A stretch of DNA of 36,953 bases from a virus, in IMG/VR virus record IMGVR_UViG_3300042905_004854, positions 1-36,953 of that record; one strand, given 5' to 3'. The notes beneath the pieces are model-generated. The model was not told the DNA's origin. It worked only from the letters and a program-made list of their open reading frames with translations, and ran no database searches. The translations under genes and the position numbers were made by a program. Of this stretch, positions 20,862-30,047 are shown piece by piece. How positions within the stretch are numbered: the stretch's first letter is position 1; each line of letters starts with the position of its first letter.

Positions 20862-23800
20862 ATGTCAACAGGACCAACATTTTATTATCCAACTACTGAT
20901 CAGCCTTACTCAAGAATATTACCAGCAATCAAATATTATTATGACAATGCAGGGAACACTGTTTATGAAGTTGGATTTGATAAACGATTAAATTTTTGTT
21001 TAGATTCAAGTAATACTTATACAGCACCATTTGCAGATTTTTCCGGAGGAGGTTTGGCTGGTCAATTTTTTGGTGTTGGTAATAGAAGGGGAATTACACT
21101 TTCAGACCCAGCGTATACAACAATTGAACTTTTTAAACAATTTCCTAAAGGAAAAAGGGCCACACAACCTTTTTTGTTTAATACAACAACTTTGTGGCAA
21201 TTTGCAGATGATGCTACCTCTCGTCCAGGTAGTTCATTGAATATGTATGATTCAAATGGTAATCAAATTACGAAATCCAATTCAACTTGGGGTTTTTGGC
21301 CTGATGCTGGCATCTCATTTACAAATGCTTGGGCTGATTTAGTATTCAGTAGTATGGCAGATGTAGGAGCCACATTAGATTATCTAATGATAGATAATGA
21401 AATGGTAATAGTGGATTCTTCTGTTACCAATTCAATAACAGGAGCAACTTTATTCAATCAATCTTGGAGAGGTTTGTCATCTTGGTTAGAATATTATTTA
21501 TTGGAAGGTGGGAAGACTTCTTATGATTTTTCAAATACAACTCAAGGATTCATAAACAGTTCTGCATGGAGTGCTGCTTGGAATAGAATCAAAAATAAGG
21601 CAATGAATGATGCGTTTGTTCCAGCATTGACTACTTATAATACTGAAGCTGTTGTGAGTGATTACATGGAATATGTGTATCCATACACACCGGGATATAC
21701 TGGATTGTATATTTTAGGAGAATATGGTACTCCTGAAACAATAACACATAGACTTCCAGCTGGAAACGGAACATCTCCTGTTTTATATGGATGGTTTTCT
21801 GTCGGTCCTGTTGCAGACAACGTAAATTTTGGTCAAAGAACACCTGCTGTTTATTATTATGATCCAACAAAAATTATGCGATATGGAACGTCGTATGAAG
21901 ATTCTCAGTTTGACAAATATTTTACACTTGGTCCTTGGAGTAGTTTTATTTCTTGTGTTTCTGAAATGAGACAAGCAAAATGGGGAGCACCACACCTTCC
22001 AGTAACTCCATGGATTCCTTCGCCTTGGCAAGCTGGACAATATAATTTTGGAATCGGTACAATATATAAAAGAGAAACTGCATCAAGCACATTCCCTTGG
22101 GGCAAAGATCTTGGAGTTGATCAAATGCCAGTGGAAATTGGCCACAATCGTTGGAGATTTAGATTAATTAATACCGAGACAGGTGGATTTACTGGGCCAA
22201 CTGGATTAACAAATGGAATTAGAATAACAACGCAATCTAGTAGTCAAAAATTGTTATCGTGGATTTATAATGGAATTACAAGTGGTACAACATACGTATT
22301 CTCTTATTATATAAACACATCCAGTGGAAATACTAATTTTAATTTTGGTGTTAATAATTTTAGAAGAACACACTATAACAAGCCTACCGGAATAACATTT
22401 TATCAAACTTTACCAGCTGCAACTGGACCATTCTATTCATTCACTACTGGTGGAATATATTATCCTTCTGGAACCTCAAATTGGACTCAAGTTCAATATG
22501 AATTTTCAGTTCCATCTGATGATCCTTTGAATCCAACATTTAATCCAACACTTGAGGTAACTGTATTTGAAGATTCAATAACAAGTTCTGGAATGACAAT
22601 GTTTATTACAAATCCAACATTTGAAATAAAGGGAATTACTTTAAATACTTCAGTAATAGACATAACATCGATTTTGTCAGAAGATAATCAAATTATAGGA
22701 GCAAATAGTGCACCATGTGGTTTTGCGGTTTGTGAAAAGGGTTACAACCCACGACAAGCCATATATAATGCTGGTAATAGAGGTAATAGTGCATATTTAT
22801 ATGAATTAATTCGTCATTGCTGTTTGCTGGGAGCAAAAGCATTTGGGTGGTTCAATTCATTTTCTTTTGTAGATAATTCATATGATGGAGCACGATCATA
22901 CGGATTTAATGGTCAAAATGCGTTAGATGCAGGAAAACAAAAAATTGCAATGACAAAAGGATTCACCGGATTCCTTGAAGATTATAAATTAATGAATGAA
23001 ACCTTAGATGATGTTCATGAAAAGATAAAAGGGTTTACACTAGCAACCGCTGGTTTGGATGAACGTTGGAATTGGTCACTACCATATCATGCCTCTGCTG
23101 CACCAGATACAAGAGGTCAGACATGGTGGTGGAGAATTACTGTACAAAATGGATACACACTTTATGTTAATGGAATGACTTTGCCAACAGCAAATGGTGA
23201 AGTTGGGTTGTGGTTGGGTACAACTGGTCCAACATTGGCTGGAGTAAATATAACACACACAGAACCTATTCCACCACCAGAACCAACAGGAATAACCGCT
23301 CTTAGAGAATTTAATTTCTATCAAATGAATTCTTTGGCTGATTTGACTGGAAATTCTCTGTCCTTCAGTCGTGGATCATCTGCATCATTTATTGGTGCAA
23401 GTGGATTCTTAGTAACTGTAGGTTCAGGGCAACCTCGTTTCCATTATGATCCAGAAACATTAAGACCAAGAGGAATTTTGCTAGAGCCATCTGTTGCAAA
23501 TCAATTAAACTGGAGTGAATCCTTTGCTTCAACTGGCGGTTCTCAAAACAACTGGATTGATACAAATCTTACAAGAATAACAGGAAACACATCACCATCA
23601 AATGATCTATCTGCAATAAGATTTACGGCTACAGGAGCAAATGCCACATTGCTGTCTACAAATGCTGTTGGAAATACAACAGATGATAAAGTATTGAGTA
23701 TATGGTTGAAAGGAATTACAGGAAATGAGAGTGTTCAATATACTGTTGACGGTGGAACATCTTGGAATAATATTCCAAACATAAAAAATTCTTGGAACCG

Positions 23801-24563
23801 ATTTGCATTTGGGCCAATATTCAATGGTGTATGTTTCTTCGGACACCATGTTGGTTTCCGCCTAGGTAATACTAATGATTCCGTGATGATATGGGGAGCT
23901 CAATTAGAAAACTTCGTTTATCAACTTCTTGGAAATGGTTTTATAACAGGTAATAGAGTTGATCCAAGTTATTATCTTCCTTTAGAAACATCTTACATAA
24001 AAACTTTGGGTTCGACAGTTACAAGAAATGCCGATTCATTGACATTCCCAGCAGCAACTGCGTGGCTTGGAAACACCTATGGAACCATAATAATTGAATC
24101 AGAAAATGTAAGTTTTGATAATAGTATACAGTTTGGTTTAAATACACCAAGTGGAATCTGTGGTGGTGGTGCGATAACTCTTGGTCCAAATAATAGTGGA
24201 TTTAGATTTGATTTAAATGATAGAAGATTTGGACCAAATGTTCAATCTGTAAATACAGTAGGAAACTGTCTTACTACAAGAGCTGGCGCAGGACCAAACA
24301 CACCATACAAATATTGTTGGGGATGGTCTCCAATAGGATTTAAGGTTGCTTCTAATTCAATCATTAAAACTATTCCTTACGCTTTGGGGTGGGGAAATCC
24401 ACTTTCATTTACTCCACCTTCATGCACAATAAAATCAATTAGATCTTTTGATAGAGTATTTGAGGATTCGATTTTAAGACAATTTGCAATGGGTGGAGTA
24501 ACCCAAATCGGATGGTTGAACAATGGAGACGGTAAGTTAAAACCAGTTACGTACTATACTTAA
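20862..24563 (+). CDS. Ligand 2b: barrel-like domain with one jelly-roll insert and C-terminal lectin-like domain
   Basis: The 1233-residue protein aligns with the barrel-like part of ligand 1: DYLMIDNEM places Glu180 at the conserved acid (N-E is the typical clan-A acid/base pair), and TQPFLF, SVLYGWFS and GAKAFGWFNSF also match. Between TPWIPSPW (about 382) and CEKGYNPRQA (about 623) it carries an extra beta module (SGTTYVFSYYINTSSGNT) absent from ligand 1. From about 817 a lectin-like domain seen in many phage fibres begins (SLSFSRGSSASFI, PRFHYDPETLRPRGILLEPS, MIWGAQLEN). AGGA precedes the ATG. Two stops (TGA TAG) separate it from ligand 2a in the same frame. Confidence 0.65.
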   Translation: MSTGPTFYYPTTDQPYSRILPAIKYYYDNAGNTVYEVGFDKRLNFCLDSSNTYTAPFADFSGGGLAGQFFGVGNRRGITLSDPAYTTIELFKQFPKGKRATQPFLFNTTTLWQFADDATSRPGSSLNMYDSNGNQITKSNSTWGFWPDAGISFTNAWADLVFSSMADVGATLDYLMIDNEMVIVDSSVTNSITGATLFNQSWRGLSSWLEYYLLEGGKTSYDFSNTTQGFINSSAWSAAWNRIKNKAMNDAFVPALTTYNTEAVVSDYMEYVYPYTPGYTGLYILGEYGTPETITHRLPAGNGTSPVLYGWFSVGPVADNVNFGQRTPAVYYYDPTKIMRYGTSYEDSQFDKYFTLGPWSSFISCVSEMRQAKWGAPHLPVTPWIPSPWQAGQYNFGIGTIYKRETASSTFPWGKDLGVDQMPVEIGHNRWRFRLINTETGGFTGPTGLTNGIRITTQSSSQKLLSWIYNGITSGTTYVFSYYINTSSGNTNFNFGVNNFRRTHYNKPTGITFYQTLPAATGPFYSFTTGGIYYPSGTSNWTQVQYEFSVPSDDPLNPTFNPTLEVTVFEDSITSSGMTMFITNPTFEIKGITLNTSVIDITSILSEDNQIIGANSAPCGFAVCEKGYNPRQAIYNAGNRGNSAYLYELIRHCCLLGAKAFGWFNSFSFVDNSYDGARSYGFNGQNALDAGKQKIAMTKGFTGFLEDYKLMNETLDDVHEKIKGFTLATAGLDERWNWSLPYHASAAPDTRGQTWWWRITVQNGYTLYVNGMTLPTANGEVGLWLGTTGPTLAGVNITHTEPIPPPEPTGITALREFNFYQMNSLADLTGNSLSFSRGSSASFIGASGFLVTVGSGQPRFHYDPETLRPRGILLEPSVANQLNWSESFASTGGSQNNWIDTNLTRITGNTSPSNDLSAIRFTATGANATLLSTNAVGNTTDDKVLSIWLKGITGNESVQYTVDGGTSWNNIPNIKNSWNRFAFGPIFNGVCFFGHHVGFRLGNTNDSVMIWGAQLENFVYQLLGNGFITGNRVDPSYYLPLETSYIKTLGSTVTRNADSLTFPAATAWLGNTYGTIIIESENVSFDNSIQFGLNTPSGICGGGAITLGPNNSGFRFDLNDRRFGPNVQSVNTVGNCLTTRAGAGPNTPYKYCWGWSPIGFKVASNSIIKTIPYALGWGNPLSFTPPSCTIKSIRSFDRVFEDSILRQFAMGGVTQIGWLNNGDGKLKPVTYYT

Positions 24564-24574
24564 AACAATAATAG

Positions 24575-24581
24575 ATAAATA
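24575..24581 (+). promoter_or_regulatory. Late promoter (ATAAATA)
   Basis: GATAAATA lies 7 bases before ATG 24589, so ligand 3 can be transcribed independently of ligand 2. No such motif precedes ligand 2a. Confidence 0.6.
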
Positions 24582-24588
24582 ACTTAGA

Positions 24589-24795
24589 ATGTCCTATATA
24601 ATTTTTGAAGGCAACACCTACACATTTGGAGCAACAGTCTCGGCAAATCCGGGAACTGGGACGACTTCTTATGTCTTTGGTGGATTGAGTTCTGGGTGGA
24701 CTTATGGGTTCATTATTTGGGCTTTTAATGGGTTTGGGAATTCAAATATTGTTGGACCAGTTACCAAAGTTACTTTATCTGAAATTCCAGAAGAA
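24589..24795 (+). repeat. FN3 C-half repeat, copy 2
   Basis: Direct repeat of 20001-20207. Recombination between the copies would remove 4588 bases holding ligand 2a and 2b and bring ligand 3 next to adaptor 2. Confidence 0.85.
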
Positions 24796-25494
24796 ATAAG
24801 ACCAATGATTGGTGCTGCTTCATGGGCTTGGCCACATTCCAGATTAAATAATTCTATTACAATAGGTTCTGGAAGTGAATTAAATTTAATACCTGTAAGT
24901 GAAGATATGAGCAATCGTTCCTATTGGTCATATCCCACTCAAACTTCTGCATTAGGTGGAAGTGTTAAAGGAGCAACGATGACAACAGGATTTACTGCTC
25001 CAGATGGGACAAATACTGCATTTAAATATGAATTTGGAAATACTTCTGATTCTGGATATAGGACGATTACTCCATTATTAAATATAACACCAATTTATGG
25101 TGGTACATATATTGCTTCAATTTATGTCACTGGAACAAATTATGGAGCAACATCTTGGAATACTAATTTTTATACTTTAGTTTCTGGTAGTGCTTTAATG
25201 CCAGGATATCAGCAACAGATATTACCAACAACAGGAACTAAAACCACATCTACACAATTAAATATTAATTTTTCTGGATATTGTGGAGCAACGTGGAATA
25301 GATTTGCATGGGTTCTTTACATAGACCCATCATCACCGGGATTTAATTCAACATTAGGATATATAGACACAAGATATTGGAGTTTTATGCGTCCAACAGC
25401 AAATGCTGGACAAATAGGAGAAATGTATCTTTGGGGACCACAATTAGAACCCGTGGATGTAATAATTCCAGGTTTTACGGGAGAATCAGAGTAA
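24589..25494 (+). CDS. Ligand 3a: FN3 C-half plus jelly-roll carbohydrate-binding module
   Basis: The 301-residue protein has the same plan as ligand 2a: FN3 strands C' to G (residues 1-69), then a jelly-roll-like module with TAPDGTNTAFKYEFG, YGGTYIASIYVTG and YLWGPQLEP. Unlike ligand 2a, the gene before it does not end in an FN3 first half, so its half domain has no partner next door. The most likely partner is adaptor 2, whose half domain fits both ligands. The jelly roll is more diverged from ligand 2a than the FN3 half is. Confidence 0.7.
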   Translation: MSYIIFEGNTYTFGATVSANPGTGTTSYVFGGLSSGWTYGFIIWAFNGFGNSNIVGPVTKVTLSEIPEEIRPMIGAASWAWPHSRLNNSITIGSGSELNLIPVSEDMSNRSYWSYPTQTSALGGSVKGATMTTGFTAPDGTNTAFKYEFGNTSDSGYRTITPLLNITPIYGGTYIASIYVTGTNYGATSWNTNFYTLVSGSALMPGYQQQILPTTGTKTTSTQLNINFSGYCGATWNRFAWVLYIDPSSPGFNSTLGYIDTRYWSFMRPTANAGQIGEMYLWGPQLEPVDVIIPGFTGESE

Positions 25495-25495
25495 C

Positions 25496-28400
25496 ATGGC
25501 AGAAACACTAGCACCATCAATATACACGGCAACTACCCTTCAAGGGGCATTAGAACCATTTTATGCTGTTCCCTATCAAATCTATAGAGATGCAGACGGA
25601 AATACTTTGTATGAAACATCAATCACAAAAGTGATTGAATATGCAAATAGTCCGGGAATGACTTATTTGGGTCCATTCATAAGTGGAATAAATCCTTGGT
25701 TTTTTCAAACAACAGCCCCAGGCCCAACGGCTATTAATACTAGATTTATTGGTTTAACTTCAGCCCCAGTTTCAGAGGAATCTTATTATGTAATGAAAAA
25801 TTTATCGGAAGGAAGAAGGGGTGTTTTAGGTGTTGCTATGATTTCCGGAACACCACCAGGATTCAATCAATTTTTTGAAGATAGAATACTAGAACCATCA
25901 TCATCTACAAATAGAACTTACTATAAACAAGATTGGACGACAACGACATCCACAGGTGCTCTTTTTAGTATATGGCCAACAACAGGAGTAAGTTCAGTTG
26001 GATCAATATATAAGACTTGGTTGCAAAGTGCATCAAATACAGGTGCTACCGTAGATTACATAATGACAGATACTGAAAATTTGGGTGAATTTCAAGATTA
26101 TATTGAGATAGCATCACGAAGAACAGCATTAATTGGAAATACTCAATTTTTTAATCCTTGGCAAGGCATTTCATCCATTTGGGATTATTATCAATATGCT
26201 GGTGGAATTACAATAACAGGAACAACCTACGATTCTGATGCTTGGAGATACGCAAAAGAAAGATATAGAGGACATCATTGGAAATTGGCAGTAGCTGATC
26301 CTCTGCAACAAGTATTTCCAAATTCAATGATGTCTAATTATGACTTTTATGAAGGTCTTTCAAATGATGAAACTTATGATCAAAATTCATGCACATATGA
26401 CGGAAGAGTCGATATAGAAAGATCCGTTGCAGGAAATGCATCATCTCCAGTACTTTATGGATGGGTTAGACAAGCTGCAAGACCAGAAAATGAAACTCTT
26501 TCAATTGTTTCAGTTGTTTCAGATTTTTATCGCACAAAATTAATAACAAGAGAACAAAGACAAACAATTTATTCATCGATAAGATCACCTTTTGATAAAA
26601 TATTCCGTCTTGGTCCTTGGACCAGTTTTATGTTTGCATTGGCTGAGTTAAGGGAAGGAAAAAGACATCGACCAGATCTTCCCTCAAATCCTTGGATTTC
26701 AGATGCATTGACTACAATGGACACTGCTTTTGCACTTACTCCTATATTTGATAGATCGACTTCAGGAAGTCCACCCGAAGTTCTTCATAACTCTTGGAAT
26801 AGATTAAATTTTCCACGTGCAAATTTTAGAACAAACTTAGCCGATTATGCAGGTTCATCGACTGCAATAAGCATGAATAATGTTGGTATGAATGGTGTTG
26901 TAGCATCGGTGAATAATGGAATTTATTACCGTTACAATATAACTGGAATAACCTTTGAAGGAAATACTTCAACAATACAAATCAATACAATAGGAACAAC
27001 AGGTGTCACTGCTGCTTTGGCACTTTACATGAATAATATTACATCTGGTGTGACTTATGTTTTTTCTTATGAAATTGACTTAGATAGAGGATTTACTGGG
27101 GGTCTTTCCAGATTCATTCTTTGGAATACAACAGATAATATCTATTTTGCTCCATGGAGACCAACTTCAACTACAAATCCAACAGGAATTACATATCAAC
27201 AAATTTTACCAGTAACTTCATCATTTGTAAACAGAGAATCTACAATTGGTTATACAAGTGGTGATTCTGGTTGGACAAAAGTTGCTTGGAGATTTATTGG
27301 GCCGTCAACACCTAGAGTTGGAATGAATCTATATTATGCTCCTAATTCAGGAACAACATCTGGTGGTTATACGGCTTATTTAAGAAATCCCACATTAATA
27401 ATAGAATCTTCTGGTGCAACGGTATCTATAAATCCCTTTGATTCTAGATATTATCCAACAACAAGCAATACTTTATTTGAATATGCTTTTAATGGTTTGA
27501 CTTCTGGGATTACTTATGTTTGGTCATATTATAATCATATAAACAATTCAACAGGACTGACTTTCTTTGGAAATCAACAAAGAATAGATCATTTAAGTTT
27601 ATCAAAATATGGTTTGACAAATGGGATTACCTTTTACCAAACTCTTCCTGTAACAGGTGGTCCACATCATATTTCAGGAAATATAAATTATAGTTCTAGT
27701 ACTGGTTGGACAAAATTTGAATGGGAATTTTTATTACCACCAGATACAACTTCACAAGAAATTCTATTCAATCCTACTACTAGGCTTTCTACAGTTTATA
27801 ATTCAAATTATTATTATTCACTCACGGATGCAAGTAGCAGAGAATATTTGGCAGGTATAACTGCCTTTTTCTCTCATGCTGAATTTGGAACAAGAAGTGG
27901 AACGGGAATAAGTTCTTACAATACCCGTCAATTTTTAGATGAATACAATCATGGTTTTAAGAATTCTGCTTCAGGTTTACTTTGGAATACTTCTGCCGGA
28001 ATTGGAATAGGACATGCTACAAAAGGATACAATGAAAAAGAAGGCATGTATTATACAGACTACGGTGGAAATTCTGCATATTATTATGAACTAGTAAGAC
28101 ATGTTTGTATGCATGGAACAAAGGGAATGGGTTTCTTTCCAATAGGAAGTATGCGTGATTATGGTGTAACTGGAACCTATTCTACTGGTCGTGCTCAAAT
28201 CAGTTCGGGAAGAAATATTTATTTACTTTCAGGAAAAACAACTTACATACCAATTTTTTCTAAATTCAATGAAGTCATGCAAGAAATACATGACAACATA
28301 AAAGGATATACACTTACATGTCATACAGATTTAATTGATTGGACTTTACCTTATGTTTATAGTGGTGTACCAGATACAAAAGGAAATACTTGGGTATGGA

Positions 28401-29773
28401 GATTAACGGTAAAACCGGGATATACTTTATATTGCAATGGAAATACTTTAAGTGCATTTACTAATCCAGGGATGTGGATTAAAACACCCGGATCGTGTTT
28501 TGGTGTCGTTAACATTTCAACAGAAATTTGGCCTCCACCTATAACACCACCTGATATTGGTCCAGTGTCAAAAGAAATAAATTTTTTGACAATGAGCAAT
28601 ATAAGTGATTTGACTTCTGCTGGTTGCACATTCAGTCGCGGAAGTACGGCAACATATATCGATTCAAATGGAAAAGTTACCACCGTTGGTCCAAATGTAC
28701 CAAGATTTGAATATTTTGCGGATACTTTACAACCACGTGGATTACTACTGGAAAATGCTGCTACTAATTTAATAAATTGGAGCGAGGCTTTTGCATTAAC
28801 TGGTGGATCCCAAAATAACTGGGTTGAAACAAATTTAACACGAAGTTTGGGTAATACGGCTCCATCAGGTATTACTAATTCAATTAGATTTACAGCAAAC
28901 AGTTCTAACGCATCATTGATGTCAAGCACTGCTGCAAGTGGTTCCACATATGCTGCATTTAGTATATGGATTCGTGGAATCACTGGAAATGAAAATGTTT
29001 TCTATACTTTAAACAATGGAATAACATGGTCTGGAATTTCTGGAATTTCTAATAGTTGGCAAAGATTTGGATTTGGACCAGTTACGGTCATTCCTCAAGT
29101 TGGCATAAGAATTGGAAATACAGGTCAAGCAATTGAACTTTGGGGCGCTCAAGTTGAGAATAGAACATTCTCAGATTATGCGTGGAATTCTTTTGTTAAT
29201 AATCCATATACATCATACATAAAAACCGATGCAAATATTGCATCAAGAATGGCAGATATTTGTAATGTAGAAGGAATTAGTTTTAGTTCTTGGTTTGGTT
29301 CTACTTATGGTACAATAGCCTTTGAAAATGAACGCTTGCAATTAAAAATAACAGGAACTGGATCAAACAATTTTATTAGTTATCAACCTTATGATGAAAG
29401 ACGGGCTCTATTACAATTCAATAGTTCAGCATATTCGTTGTCAGATAATACAATAGATCGATCATTATACGATTCGCTTTTATTTCCTTTAAATACTCCT
29501 ACTAAATTTGCATACACATATTCTCCTATGGGGTGGCAATTCTGTCAATCATTCAATTATTCCTACAGCGGATCTGTAAAAAGAACTCCAATAATAGAAG
29601 GAGCAAATAAAGTTGAATTTAGAAATAATATCAATGGATTTGCTTCTGAAGGTCATGCTCGTAAATTCCAGTATTGGAATTATTCGGCCACTGAATCTGA
29701 ATTAAAACAACTTGCAAGATCTGAAATACAAAACTATGGAGTATTTAATCCTCACGACAGAGTAATTTGTTAA
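25496..29773 (+). CDS. Ligand 3b: barrel-like domain with two jelly-roll inserts and C-terminal lectin-like domain
   Basis: This 1425-residue protein is the longest in the window and follows ligand 2b in plan. The conserved acid is Glu194 in DYIMTDTEN; VLYGWVRQA and LGPWTSFMFALAELREGK match the other ligands. Between NPWISDA (about 400) and GHATKGYNEK (about 840) lie two beta modules, each with an ITSGVTYVFSY- or LTSGITYVWSY-type strand, where ligand 2b has one and ligand 1 none. The C-terminus (about 1020-1425) has FSRGSTATYIDSNGK, PRFEYFADTLQPRGLLLENA and ELWGAQVEN. It starts one base after ligand 3a stops. Receptor binding or polysaccharide cleavage is inferred. Confidence 0.65.
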   Translation: MAETLAPSIYTATTLQGALEPFYAVPYQIYRDADGNTLYETSITKVIEYANSPGMTYLGPFISGINPWFFQTTAPGPTAINTRFIGLTSAPVSEESYYVMKNLSEGRRGVLGVAMISGTPPGFNQFFEDRILEPSSSTNRTYYKQDWTTTTSTGALFSIWPTTGVSSVGSIYKTWLQSASNTGATVDYIMTDTENLGEFQDYIEIASRRTALIGNTQFFNPWQGISSIWDYYQYAGGITITGTTYDSDAWRYAKERYRGHHWKLAVADPLQQVFPNSMMSNYDFYEGLSNDETYDQNSCTYDGRVDIERSVAGNASSPVLYGWVRQAARPENETLSIVSVVSDFYRTKLITREQRQTIYSSIRSPFDKIFRLGPWTSFMFALAELREGKRHRPDLPSNPWISDALTTMDTAFALTPIFDRSTSGSPPEVLHNSWNRLNFPRANFRTNLADYAGSSTAISMNNVGMNGVVASVNNGIYYRYNITGITFEGNTSTIQINTIGTTGVTAALALYMNNITSGVTYVFSYEIDLDRGFTGGLSRFILWNTTDNIYFAPWRPTSTTNPTGITYQQILPVTSSFVNRESTIGYTSGDSGWTKVAWRFIGPSTPRVGMNLYYAPNSGTTSGGYTAYLRNPTLIIESSGATVSINPFDSRYYPTTSNTLFEYAFNGLTSGITYVWSYYNHINNSTGLTFFGNQQRIDHLSLSKYGLTNGITFYQTLPVTGGPHHISGNINYSSSTGWTKFEWEFLLPPDTTSQEILFNPTTRLSTVYNSNYYYSLTDASSREYLAGITAFFSHAEFGTRSGTGISSYNTRQFLDEYNHGFKNSASGLLWNTSAGIGIGHATKGYNEKEGMYYTDYGGNSAYYYELVRHVCMHGTKGMGFFPIGSMRDYGVTGTYSTGRAQISSGRNIYLLSGKTTYIPIFSKFNEVMQEIHDNIKGYTLTCHTDLIDWTLPYVYSGVPDTKGNTWVWRLTVKPGYTLYCNGNTLSAFTNPGMWIKTPGSCFGVVNISTEIWPPPITPPDIGPVSKEINFLTMSNISDLTSAGCTFSRGSTATYIDSNGKVTTVGPNVPRFEYFADTLQPRGLLLENAATNLINWSEAFALTGGSQNNWVETNLTRSLGNTAPSGITNSIRFTANSSNASLMSSTAASGSTYAAFSIWIRGITGNENVFYTLNNGITWSGISGISNSWQRFGFGPVTVIPQVGIRIGNTGQAIELWGAQVENRTFSDYAWNSFVNNPYTSYIKTDANIASRMADICNVEGISFSSWFGSTYGTIAFENERLQLKITGTGSNNFISYQPYDERRALLQFNSSAYSLSDNTIDRSLYDSLLFPLNTPTKFAYTYSPMGWQFCQSFNYSYSGSVKRTPIIEGANKVEFRNNINGFASEGHARKFQYWNYSATESELKQLARSEIQNYGVFNPHDRVIC

Positions 29774-29787
29774 TACTGGAACTACCT

Positions 29788-30039
29788 ATGAAAAAAACTT
29801 ATAAAGTAGAATTTGAATTTATGAAAGATAACATGTCTCATTTTCAAATCATATTTGTTTACGGTAACTATGATATTTTATCTGACATGAAAAGAATTTT
29901 ACTAAAATATGCAGAAATGCAAAAAATTTTTAATGTAAAAAAAATCATTGAAATGCCTGAATTCTGGAATGATGAAGATGACATTAACATAGAAAATTTA
30001 GATTCTTGGTTTATTGATATGCTTAATATTAAAGAATAA
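29788..30039 (+). CDS. Small acidic protein, unknown
   Basis: The 83-residue protein starts MKKTYKVEFEFMKDNMSHFQ and looks like a small alpha/beta domain (IIFVYGNYDILSDMKRILLK) with an acidic C-terminus. Function is not recognised. An in-frame start at 29767 would overlap the end of ligand 3b; ATG 29788 is preferred. Being last in the fibre block, it could be a fibre assembly chaperone, but only its position suggests this. Confidence 0.5.
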   Translation: MKKTYKVEFEFMKDNMSHFQIIFVYGNYDILSDMKRILLKYAEMQKIFNVKKIIEMPEFWNDEDDINIENLDSWFIDMLNIKE

Positions 30040-30042
30040 ATA
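30036..30042 (+). promoter_or_regulatory. Late promoter (ATAAATA), 5 bases from ATG
   Basis: ATAAATA includes the TAA stop of the previous gene and ends 5 bases before ATG 30048. Confidence 0.65.
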
Positions 30043-30047
30043 TCTTC

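Noticed and set aside
20847-20864. Stop-codon read-through from ligand 2a to ligand 2b, which are in the same frame
   Set aside because: Two stops follow in tandem (TGA TAG) and a good AGGA-ATG start lies after them.
15526-25496. Sequencing errors as the cause of the split fibre genes
   Set aside because: The breaks fall at homologous domain positions in several units, in different relative frames, each with a proper start codon.
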